5,285 nt of DNA from Clostridiales bacterium (GTDB lineage: Bacteria > Bacillota > Clostridia > WRLR01). The stretch lies in assembly GCA_031263625.1 (NCBI GenBank), contig JAISFK010000264.1:1-5285 (forward strand). The letters are read 5' to 3'. The translations under genes and the position numbers were made by a program. Below are positions 1 to 5,063 of the stretch, in pieces (within the stretch, counting starts at the first letter, position 1; the number at the start of each line of letters is the position of its first letter). The notes below the pieces were generated by a model. It saw only the letters and a list, made by a program, of their open reading frames with translations, had not been told where the DNA came from and made no database searches.

Positions 1-2451
1 CCCCGCCCCCGCGAGGCGCTGGTAGTCCTTGGGCGTGGAGCCGCCGTATTTCAGGAACAGGCGGATCAGTATGTCCGTGCTGCAGCCTATCGTCGCGGCC
101 ACGTCCTTGACCTTGACGCCCGGCTTCGCGTCGAATATAGCGCGCGCCTCTCTGTACCGGACGCGGCTGACGTACTCCTTGAAATTCATGCCCGTGGCGT
201 TTTTGAACAGCGACGAGACGTAGTTCTTCGACAGGTTCAGGTGCGACGCCAGATCGTACAGGCTGATGTCCCTCCGGTAGTTTTCCTCCACGTACCTGAC
301 CATGTTCGCCTCGGCCGCAGGCGACAGCTTGTCCTGCGCGGCGAGCATTTTGCCGGCGACCGCCTCGAATATGAGCGTCGCCTTGGCGCACAGGGCGTCG
401 TAGTCCTCCGCCGCGCGGTATTCCAGGTATATGCTGGCGCCCTCGCCGCCGAAGATGTCGGCCGCCTCCAGCCCCGCCGCGTCGAGCAGCCTCTCCGTCG
501 CGGCGGTCAGCATGAGCGAGAGCTGCTGGAAGTTGGCCGCGACGCCGCGCGCCCGGTTCTCGGCGAAGACGTCCCTCAGTATGCTGCGCCAAAGCCCGGA
601 CTTGCCCTGAAACAGCGCGTTCGCGAGCGAATTTTCCACGCCGATCGGGAAGTAGGCGCTTTTGGGGCCGCCGCGCCGCTCGTCCTGAAACGAGACGACC
701 CTCTGGCCGCCCCGGCTGGCGCCGCCGGTTTCCAAGAGCCAGCTCGCCTGCCGGTACGCCGCCGCCGCGTCCCGCGCGTCCGAAAAGGCGCGGCTCACGG
801 CGGCCGCCAGCGACAGGCCGTGCTCCGTCTCGACCATGAGCAGCGACTCGTCCAGCGCCTCCGCGAACGCCGAAACGTCGCGGCACGCGAACAGGACGGC
901 CTGCGTGTCGAAGCGCATGTCAACGATGCGCGCGAACGGCAGATCCCGCAGCGCGTCGGCCAAGAACGCATCCATGTTCTGCTTCAGAAAATACGCCGTG
1001 TCCTGAGACATGTCGAGATCCGCGTTGTCCGCCTGGTTGTAGCGTATGACCGCCACGTAGTGCGCGGCGCCGGCCGGCGGCGCCGGAAACGGCCGAAACG
1101 CGGTTCCCTCGCCGCCGCCGTCCCCCCGCGCTCCCGCCCGCGGCGCGGCGTATTCGCCCGCCGCGCGGCCCTCCAGCAGATCCCTCAAATACACGTCGTC
1201 CAGCATGGCGTGGTACTGCCGCTCGGACAGCTCTGCCGTCCTCAGCTTGCCGTGCAGGGACAGGATGGTCTTTTTGATGTACGAGAACTCGTCCTGGCCG
1301 TCCGCTTCCCTGCCCGCCGCGCCGACCAGCTCGCGGATCGGCATGTACATCTTTTTCGCGATGACGAGCATGAGCAGGACGTCGCCCGCCAGCATCGCGG
1401 CGCCGGACAGCAGCAGCCAGAACACGACCGGCGTGGCGAGCGACGGGATCCGCGCGAGGTACACGTAGCGGTAGTCCCCGACGCCGGACGCCGCCTCCAG
1501 CCGAACGTAGCCCTTGGGGGCCGCGCCCGCGCCTGCCGCCCCGGCAGCGCCAGCAACGCCAACGGCGCCCGCCGCCCCCGCGCCAGACGCGTTGGCAGCA
1601 CCAGCGCCCGCGCCCGCCGCGCCAGCGCCCGCTCCAGCCGCGACTCCCGATCCCGCAGCGCCAGCGCCGGAGCCCGCCGTTACGGCAGCGCCAACAGCGC
1701 CAGTCGCCCCCGCGCCTGCCGCGATTTCCGAACCAGCCGCACCCGCACCCGCGCCCCCGGCGGCCAGGCGGCCCAGGCTCTCCGCGGAGTGCTCTCCGAC
1801 GGCCGCGACTGGGGCGCCGTTCCTGTATATGGCGAACGTGCCGCCCGATAGCCTGGCCGTTTCAAAGAGCTGCTCCTCCCGAAACAGCGTGAATATGTAG
1901 AGCGGCAAAGACGAGCCGAACTTTTCGCGGCGCACGTGTATGTACTGCGGCGCGCCGTCCGGCCCGGCCACTGCCAGAAAGGCCGCCAGCTCGTTCGGGC
2001 GCTCGTCGAACGCGCGCACGACGTCGCCCAGCGCCGCCTCGGGCAGGTTGAACTGGCTGCAGAAAAATCGGACGCCGCAAGTGCCGTCGCCCGTGATCAC
2101 GTAATCGTCCGCGAGCGTCGAGAACGCGAATTTTTCATAGTTGTTCGGCTGGTTGGCGGACGAGCTGAACACGAACTTGTACAGCCTCAGCTTGTTGTAG
2201 CTCAGCGGCTCCGTCCTCTGCAGCAGGCGATCCGTGTACTCGCTTGAGCGCAGCAGCGTCGAAAACTGCGCGTTCATGGACAGCCTGCTGTCCGCGTACT
2301 CGCGCATGGACGACAGGTCGCTCTCGGCCTGCCGGCTGAACGAATCCCTCTGCAAATATACGTAGCCCGCGATAAAGAACAGCTCCAGGCAGAGCACGAG
2401 CGATACGGAGATCAGCAGAAGGATTCGGAATATTTTTTGGTAGTATCGCAT
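1..2451 (-). CDS. Membrane-anchored AraC-family (YesN-like) sensor-regulator, 3' end cut by window edge
   Basis: The frame is open for 817 codons from ATG 2451 to base 1 with no stop or frameshift, so only a few C-terminal residues should be missing. Residues 8-32 form a first transmembrane helix (FRILLLISVSL onward). Residues about 33-338 are a predicted extracellular sensor, interrupted at 231-311 by a Gly/Ala-rich stretch. Residues about 339-365 form a second transmembrane helix, followed by KKMYMPIRELV, the usual juxtamembrane start in this family. About 340 cytoplasmic residues then lead to the AraC domain: first helix-turn-helix near 731-754 (LASHLNLSKNYVSSLFK), second near 780-804 (VAATIGCSTDILIRLF), ending STPKDYQ. 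Such proteins are known to sense an extracytoplasmic signal and activate nearby genes, often for sugar use; the ligand here cannot be read. The start is supported by GAGGTG five bases upstream and by a promoter just before it. Codons are very GC-rich. The URO-D gene is divergent and is the likely target (inference). Confidence 0.92.
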   Translation of the reverse strand, partial: MRYYQKIFRILLLISVSLVLCLELFFIAGYVYLQRDSFSRQAESDLSSMREYADSRLSMNAQFSTLLRSSEYTDRLLQRTEPLSYNKLRLYKFVFSSSANQPNNYEKFAFSTLADDYVITGDGTCGVRFFCSQFNLPEAALGDVVRAFDERPNELAAFLAVAGPDGAPQYIHVRREKFGSSLPLYIFTLFREEQLFETARLSGGTFAIYRNGAPVAAVGEHSAESLGRLAAGGAGAGAAGSEIAAGAGATGAVGAAVTAGSGAGAAGSGVAAGAGAGAAGAGAGAANASGAGAAGAVGVAGAAGAAGAGAAPKGYVRLEAASGVGDYRYVYLARIPSLATPVVFWLLLSGAAMLAGDVLLMLVIAKKMYMPIRELVGAAGREADGQDEFSYIKKTILSLHGKLRTAELSERQYHAMLDDVYLRDLLEGRAAGEYAAPRAGARGDGGGEGTAFRPFPAPPAGAAHYVAVIRYNQADNADLDMSQDTAYFLKQNMDAFLADALRDLPFARIVDMRFDTQAVLFACRDVSAFAEALDESLLMVETEHGLSLAAAVSRAFSDARDAAAAYRQASWLLETGGASRGGQRVVSFQDERRGGPKSAYFPIGVENSLANALFQGKSGLWRSILRDVFAENRARGVAANFQQLSLMLTAATERLLDAAGLEAADIFGGEGASIYLEYRAAEDYDALCAKATLIFEAVAGKMLAAQDKLSPAAEANMVRYVEENYRRDISLYDLASHLNLSKNYVSSLFKNATGMNFKEYVSRVRYREARAIFDAKPGVKVKDVAATIGCSTDILIRLFLKYGGSTPKDYQRLAGAG
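1519..1761 (-). repeat. Gly/Ala-rich low-complexity segment inside the sensor domain
   Basis: These bases encode residues 231-311 of the membrane regulator. By hand count 67 of 81 residues are Gly or Ala; the rest are Ser, Thr, Val, one Ile, one Asn and one Glu. The pattern is irregular runs of GA and GAA units, giving loose 6- and 9-base periods. Alanine is written with GCG, GCT, GCC and GCA and glycine with GGC, GGG, GGT and GGA, so it is not a clean recent slippage product. It sits between the folded sensor part and the short segment before the second membrane helix, so it may be a flexible extracellular linker. On the opposite strand the same bases read as Pro/Ala-rich open frames, which are artefacts. 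Confidence 0.88.
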
Positions 2452-2456
2452 TGGCG

Positions 2457-2462
2457 CACCTC
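2457..2462 (-). promoter_or_regulatory. Ribosome binding site of the membrane regulator
   Basis: GAGGTG on the minus strand lies five bases before ATG 2451. The frame has no ATG further upstream before an in-frame TAA at 2488-2490, so this site fixes the start. Confidence 0.75.
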
Positions 2463-2486
2463 GCTTCCCATGACCCCCACGAAACC

Positions 2487-2515
2487 ATTATGCCGCAAAA
2501 CTTACGATAGCGCAA
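2487..2515 (-). promoter_or_regulatory. Sigma-A-like promoter of the membrane regulator
   Basis: On the minus strand TTGCGC (2510-2515) and CATAAT (2487-2492) are separated by exactly 17 bases. Transcription would begin near 2480, leaving a leader of about 29 bases that contains the GAGGTG site. Five of six -10 bases match consensus; the -35 box matches at TTG and C. Confidence 0.6.
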
Positions 2516-2516
2516 G
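2501..2516. promoter_or_regulatory. Imperfect palindrome over the regulator's -35 box, possible operator
   Basis: CTTACGATAGCGCAAG is a 16-bp palindrome in which 6 of 8 base pairs are symmetric (form CTTnCGnTA/TAnCGnAAG). It covers the whole -35 hexamer of the membrane regulator's promoter, so a protein bound there would block that promoter. AraC-type proteins more often bind direct repeats, so the binder could be another factor. The role is inferred from position only. Confidence 0.3.
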
Positions 2517-2543
2517 CCGGATTTTTACGCCCTCGCCCTCCGC

Positions 2544-2570
2544 TGCCTGCGTTGCCTGCGTTGCCTGCTG
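2544..2570 (+). repeat. 9-bp tandem repeat, about three copies, between the divergent promoters
   Basis: The unit TGCCTGCGT occurs at 2544-2552 and 2553-2561, and a third copy at 2562-2570 matches in its first seven bases. It lies in the 58 bases between the two -35 boxes and ends four bases before the -35 of the URO-D promoter. Closely spaced direct repeats beside a -35 box fit an AraC activator site, but a 9-bp period is slightly less than one helical turn and simple slippage is equally possible. Confidence 0.55.
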
Positions 2571-2573
2571 TTA

Positions 2574-2602
2574 TTGAAATTCTCAAGCGGCTGCGCTAAA
2601 AT
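2574..2602 (+). promoter_or_regulatory. Sigma-A-like promoter of the URO-D gene
   Basis: TTGAAA (2574-2579) and TAAAAT (2597-2602) are separated by 17 bases. Each hexamer matches consensus at five of six positions (TTGACA, TATAAT). Transcription would begin near 2609, giving a leader of about 127 bases before ATG 2736. It is the best plus-strand promoter in the intergenic region and is divergent from the regulator's promoter. Confidence 0.65.
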
Positions 2603-2664
2603 AATCGTGGCGAATAATGAGAGATGCGGAAGTTGTGGAAGTGGCGGCGAGGTGAGCGATTATT
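2600..2664 (+). repeat. 8-bp inverted repeat spanning the URO-D promoter -10 and early leader
   Basis: AATAATCG (2600-2607), overlapping the -10 box, is the exact reverse complement of CGATTATT (2657-2664). A further AATAAT lies at 2613-2618 as a direct repeat. Paired sites about 57 bp apart could be operators joined by looping, or the 2612-2618 and 2659-2665 arms (GAATAAT/ATTATTC) could pair in the leader RNA. Both ideas are inference; the arms are short and AT-rich. Confidence 0.35.
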
Positions 2665-2694
2665 CAAATGAAGCCGGAACGCTCTGCGTCTAAC

Positions 2695-2708
2695 CGCCCG
2701 GTTGGGCG
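2695..2708 (+). promoter_or_regulatory. Small hairpin just upstream of the URO-D ribosome binding site
   Basis: CGCCC (2695-2699) and GGGCG (2704-2708) form a 5-bp all-GC stem with a GGTT loop, ending 12 bases before the Shine-Dalgarno sequence. It has no T-run and leaves the ribosome site free, so it is not a terminator; it may simply stabilise the leader. Confidence 0.3.
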
Positions 2709-2720
2709 TCGGATGGGGAT

Positions 2721-2730
2721 AAGGAAGGGG
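2721..2730 (+). promoter_or_regulatory. Ribosome binding site of the URO-D gene
   Basis: AAGGAAGGGG ends five bases before ATG 2736. The next in-frame ATG (2766, residue 11) has no comparable site, so 2736 is preferred. Confidence 0.75.
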
Positions 2731-2735
2731 ATGCT

Positions 2736-3836
2736 ATGACTAAGCTTGTCAAGGCAAAAGAAACCATGTCGGCAAAAGAAAGGGTATTAAAAACATTCAA
2801 TCTGGAAAAAACCGACAGAGTGACTATCGGATACGAAGCGAATTTGGCCGTTCATATAAGGGTGGCAAGCGAATTAGGCATTAAGGACGGCGACGAAGAG
2901 CAGACATTGCGGGCCCTTGGCGCCGATTACAGGGGCATTGCCGCGCCCTATACCGGTCCAATGCTGTTTAAGCCGTTACCGGGCAGAAAAGTTGACCCTG
3001 TCGATGGCTTCTATACCCGCTGGATTGAACATAAAACCGGCGGTTATTGGGATTTTTGCGATTTTCCCTTACAAAATGCGGATTCGGAGGTTATCGCGAA
3101 TTACCCTGTGCCAAATCCGGATGATTTTGATTATGCCGCATTAGGCGGACAGCTTGAAGCCCATAAGGAATTTGCGGCATATATAGGAAATGCCGGAGTG
3201 CCGGACATTATCAACTCGACGGGGCGCATTATGGGCATGGAGGACACCCTGTGCAATCTGCTGGCCGAGGACGAGGCCATGCTCGTTTTTCTGAACCGGC
3301 GCATGGGCATGCGCCTTGCCGTAATGGAAAGGAGCCTCGATAAATATAAAGGGAAGATTGATTTTATGTGGCTGGGAGAAGATTTAGGCACTCAAAAGTC
3401 GCCCATGATAAGCTTGGAAATGTACCGCAGGACATTTAAGCCAATTCACAAAAAATTTATCGACCTCGCTAAAGCGTATAACATTCCTGCAATAATTCAC
3501 ACGTGCGGCAGTTCAAGCTGGGCATATGAGGATTTTATCGAGATGGGCGTAGCTGCGGTAGATACATTGCAACCGGAGGCGGCAAATATGTCTCCTGAAT
3601 ATTTAAAACAGGCTTTTGGCGGCAGGCTTGCGTTCAGAGGCTGCATATCGACCGCCGGGCCGCTTGCTTACGGCACCGCCGAGGAAACGAGAGCATACTG
3701 CAAAAAAACACTCGAAATCATGATGCCAGGCTATGGCTATCATTTTGCCCCGACACATGCAATACAGGATAACACGCCAACTGAAAACGTGATTGCGATG
3801 TACCAGACAGCTCATGATTTTGGCATATATAAATAA
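2736..3836 (+). CDS. Uroporphyrinogen decarboxylase superfamily protein (MtaA/CmuA-like methyltransferase)
   Basis: This complete 366-residue protein has the length and landmarks of the URO-D (PF01208) fold, a TIM barrel. It begins with the family's AKERVLKTFNLEKTDRV opening (13-29), has GEDLGTQKSPMIS (214-226) followed by the YRRTFKPIHKKF helix, the barrel motif HTCGSS (255-260), and the C-terminal block FAPTHAIQDNTPTENVIAMY (337-356). H255 and C257 match the HxC zinc pair that MtaA/CmuA-type methyltransferases use to activate a thiol. The later cysteine expected as third ligand is not obvious: the region has PTHAIQ with H341, and C303 is the only nearby earlier cysteine. True heme-pathway HemE is unlikely given the zinc motif and the absence of heme genes nearby. 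The likely chemistry is methyl transfer with a corrinoid protein, but no corrinoid partner is present in the window, so the substrate is unknown. It appears to be monocistronic, with its own promoter and a downstream hairpin. Its codons are clearly less GC-rich than the left regulator's. Confidence 0.92.
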   Translation: MTKLVKAKETMSAKERVLKTFNLEKTDRVTIGYEANLAVHIRVASELGIKDGDEEQTLRALGADYRGIAAPYTGPMLFKPLPGRKVDPVDGFYTRWIEHKTGGYWDFCDFPLQNADSEVIANYPVPNPDDFDYAALGGQLEAHKEFAAYIGNAGVPDIINSTGRIMGMEDTLCNLLAEDEAMLVFLNRRMGMRLAVMERSLDKYKGKIDFMWLGEDLGTQKSPMISLEMYRRTFKPIHKKFIDLAKAYNIPAIIHTCGSSSWAYEDFIEMGVAAVDTLQPEAANMSPEYLKQAFGGRLAFRGCISTAGPLAYGTAEETRAYCKKTLEIMMPGYGYHFAPTHAIQDNTPTENVIAMYQTAHDFGIYK

Positions 3837-3905
3837 TCGGTAATTTCAAAGGATGACTAAACAGGAAAAGCAATAGCAATTTCTCCATGCTAAACTGTAA
3901 TCACC

Positions 3906-3946
3906 AATATAGGTGCGGCGAGGTATTTCCCTGCCGCACCTATATT
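3906..3946. terminator. Probable bidirectional terminator between convergent genes
   Basis: AATATAGGTGCGGC (3906-3919) and GCCGCACCTATATT (3933-3946) are perfect 14-bp reverse complements around a 13-base spacer, which can add three more pairs (AGG/CCT) with one bulged G. It lies 69 bases after the URO-D stop and 14 bases beyond the stop of the convergent regulator. Neither side has a good run of T's, only AT-rich stem bases, so termination efficiency is uncertain, but position and strength fit a shared terminator. Confidence 0.7.
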
Positions 3947-3960
3947 AGTTAAGATCACTC

Positions 3961-4866
3961 TCAATCATCCTGCCTTTTCTTTACCGGAATCCATACTTCC
4001 TCAAAATGCTTGCCGTCAGGAGTTGCATAATAAACCTCTATATCTGGACCGATAGCTTTGTCGTAGCCGGAGGACGGCAGCCATTCGCTGTATGCGCGGT
4101 TAAAAAGTTTCGGGATTTCCAAACCAATATGATCGGTTTTATCGCTTCTGAAAACCGCCCATGTGGTTTTCGGAATTTGCGCCACCTTGAATCCGTCCGT
4201 TTTACTGTCGGACTTTTTCAACGCGCAAATCATGTAGGGGAAGGTGTCGTCACCCGGTTCAGAGTAACCGCAAACGGCTCTTATAACGCAACTTCCATCT
4301 TCAAGTGGATACCCATGTTCGTTAGGCTTTCGTACCCCGCCTGCCGCGTCAAACAGCTTTTCGTAGCTGCCGTTCTGATGACATTCATCCCAAAAGCTCG
4401 GTACTTTGCTGGTTTCGTCATTGCCGAATATTCGCTCGATACCGAACACCTCGAACGCCTCGCGTTCCTCAATTCTCCAATTCATTGCCTGCACTCCTTG
4501 TATTTTGATTTGAAAGGTGAGCGGCGGGAAGATGGTAAAATTCACGCCTGAATGTCTGGCGTTCGACGGCGTGACACCGTGCTGCTTCACAAAAGCGCGC
4601 GTGAAGCTGTCTGCGCTGTCGTAACCGTACAAAACCGCGAGAACAATGACTTTATCGCTTCCGTTTTGCAGCTTCATCGCCGCCAGCGACAACTTGCGTT
4701 TGCGGATGTACTCGGACAGCGACATACCGGCGATATAGTAGAACAAACGCCCGAAGTGATAAGGCGAATACGCCGTGACGCTTGAAACGTCCGCAAGCGC
4801 CAAATCGTCGTCGATATGCGCTTCAATGTACGCCATCGCGCGGTTTAATTGGGTGAGAATATCCAT
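3961..4866 (-). CDS. AraC-family regulator with GyrI-like effector-binding domain
   Basis: This soluble 301-residue protein starts with the DNA-binding domain. The first helix-turn-helix lies near residues 24-45 (LADVSSVTAYSPYHFGRLF), and the second near 72-95 with the AraC signature YGYDSADSFTRAF, followed by HGVTPSNAR. Residues about 129-296 form a GyrI-like (AraC effector-binding) domain, from MNWRIEEREAFEVFGIER to the family-typical end FEEVWIPVK. This order is that of the Rob-like regulators, in which the C-terminal domain binds small, often hydrophobic or drug-like molecules; the ligand here is unknown. The frame is open upstream to ATG 4917, but ATG 4866 is chosen because a near-perfect AAAGGAGGT lies seven bases before it and a -10 box falls inside the longer version. 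It is convergent with the URO-D gene and no target gene is adjacent in the same direction, so it may regulate itself or act at a distance. GC at third positions is intermediate (19 of the first 30 codons). Confidence 0.92.
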   Translation of the reverse strand: MDILTQLNRAMAYIEAHIDDDLALADVSSVTAYSPYHFGRLFYYIAGMSLSEYIRKRKLSLAAMKLQNGSDKVIVLAVLYGYDSADSFTRAFVKQHGVTPSNARHSGVNFTIFPPLTFQIKIQGVQAMNWRIEEREAFEVFGIERIFGNDETSKVPSFWDECHQNGSYEKLFDAAGGVRKPNEHGYPLEDGSCVIRAVCGYSEPGDDTFPYMICALKKSDSKTDGFKVAQIPKTTWAVFRSDKTDHIGLEIPKLFNRAYSEWLPSSGYDKAIGPDIEVYYATPDGKHFEEVWIPVKKRQDD

Positions 4867-4873
4867 GCTCCCG

Positions 4874-4882
4874 ACCTCCTTT
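4874..4882 (-). promoter_or_regulatory. Ribosome binding site that fixes the start of the GyrI-like regulator
   Basis: AAAGGAGGT on the minus strand is a near-perfect anti-16S match, seven bases before ATG 4866. It makes the 17-residue longer start at 4917 unlikely. Confidence 0.85.
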
Positions 4883-4890
4883 ACGAAATC

Positions 4891-4899
4891 ATTGTAGCA
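4891..4899 (-). promoter_or_regulatory. Extended -10 promoter of the GyrI-like regulator
   Basis: TGCTACAAT on the minus strand combines a TACAAT -10 box (4891-4896) with the TGn extension. No convincing -35 exists at 16-19 bases spacing, which the extension can compensate for. Transcription would start near 4884, giving a very short leader of about 17 bases that holds only the ribosome binding site. Confidence 0.45.
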
Positions 4900-4923
4900 G
4901 GCTCTTTGAGTAGGCATCCGACA

Positions 4924-4952
4924 TTTTCAGCAGAATAAAGAGGGGCTATATC
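4924..4952 (+). promoter_or_regulatory. Weak plus-strand promoter candidate ahead of the folded intergenic segment
   Basis: TTTTCA (4924-4929) and TATATC (4947-4952) are 17 bases apart, each matching four of six consensus bases. It would start a transcript near 4959. It is listed mainly because a foldable segment and a T-run terminator follow on the same strand. Confidence 0.2.
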
Positions 4953-4958
4953 TTCCTT

Positions 4959-5060
4959 ACAGGCCGCGCCATCCTCGCGCCGGTTTTAGCTCCTGCCCCG
5001 AAATTAAAGTACGGCGCAAGCTCCGGCGCGTATTGCCATCCATATTCGGAAGGCTTTTTT
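4959..5060 (+). ncRNA. Candidate small structured RNA, unrecognised
   Basis: No protein frame covers this intergenic stretch and the plus strand contains no ATG. A long hairpin can be drawn by eye: CGCGCCGG (4976-4983) with CCGGCGCG (5023-5030), then, after a four-T bulge, AGCT (4988-4991) with AGCT (5019-5022), then TGC with GCA and CCG with CGG around an 11-base AT-rich loop (5001-5011). All but one base of the 3' arm (5012-5030) is paired. Four bases later comes a terminator-like hairpin with six T's. The order weak promoter, hairpin, terminator suggests an RNA of about 100 bases. It matches no RNA family I know. GC-rich DNA folds readily by chance, and the same hairpin could serve as the 3' end of the minus-strand gene to the right. 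The upstream limit is a guess. Confidence 0.25.
5035..5060 (+). terminator. Terminator-like hairpin with T6 on the plus strand
   Basis: GCCATCC (5035-5041) pairs with GGAAGGC (5048-5054), six of seven pairs with one A-A mismatch, around the loop ATATTC, followed directly by TTTTTT (5055-5060). The T-run lies on the plus strand although both flanking protein genes are on the minus strand, so it would end transcripts coming from the left, opposite in direction to the gene whose stop is at 5064. Confidence 0.45.
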
Positions 5061-5063
5061 GAG

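Noticed and set aside
241..1851. A 536-codon plus-strand open frame
   Set aside because: It is antisense to the membrane regulator in very GC-rich DNA, where stops are rare. Its product is Arg/Ala/Pro-rich with no family features, while the minus-strand frame has clear AraC and membrane motifs.
1514..1900. Plus-strand Pro/Ala-repeat protein frame
   Set aside because: It is the reverse reading of the Gly/Ala-rich segment of the regulator; the repetitive look comes from that segment.
2135..2515. Minus-strand frame starting MRYRKFCGIM
   Set aside because: It overlaps the start of the regulator in another frame, lacks a ribosome site, and begins upstream of the promoter's expected start point.
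2603..2735. Cobalamin or other riboswitch in the URO-D leader
   Set aside because: A B12 link would fit the enzyme class, but the leader of about 127 bases is too short and shows no B12-box-like element or terminator switch.
3853..3876. Seven-codon mini-frame ATGACTAAA...TAG after the URO-D gene
   Set aside because: The preceding AAAGG touches the ATG with no spacing, and seven codons are too few to support a gene; resemblance to the URO-D start (ATGACTAA) is probably chance.
4006..4551. A 181-codon plus-strand frame opposite the GyrI-like regulator
   Set aside because: It is antisense to a well-recognised gene, has no ribosome site at its start, and the product shows no family features.
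4867..4917. 17-residue longer N-terminus for the GyrI-like regulator
   Set aside because: The extension contains the extended -10 box and the strong ribosome site that serve ATG 4866; its residues add nothing to the AraC domain.
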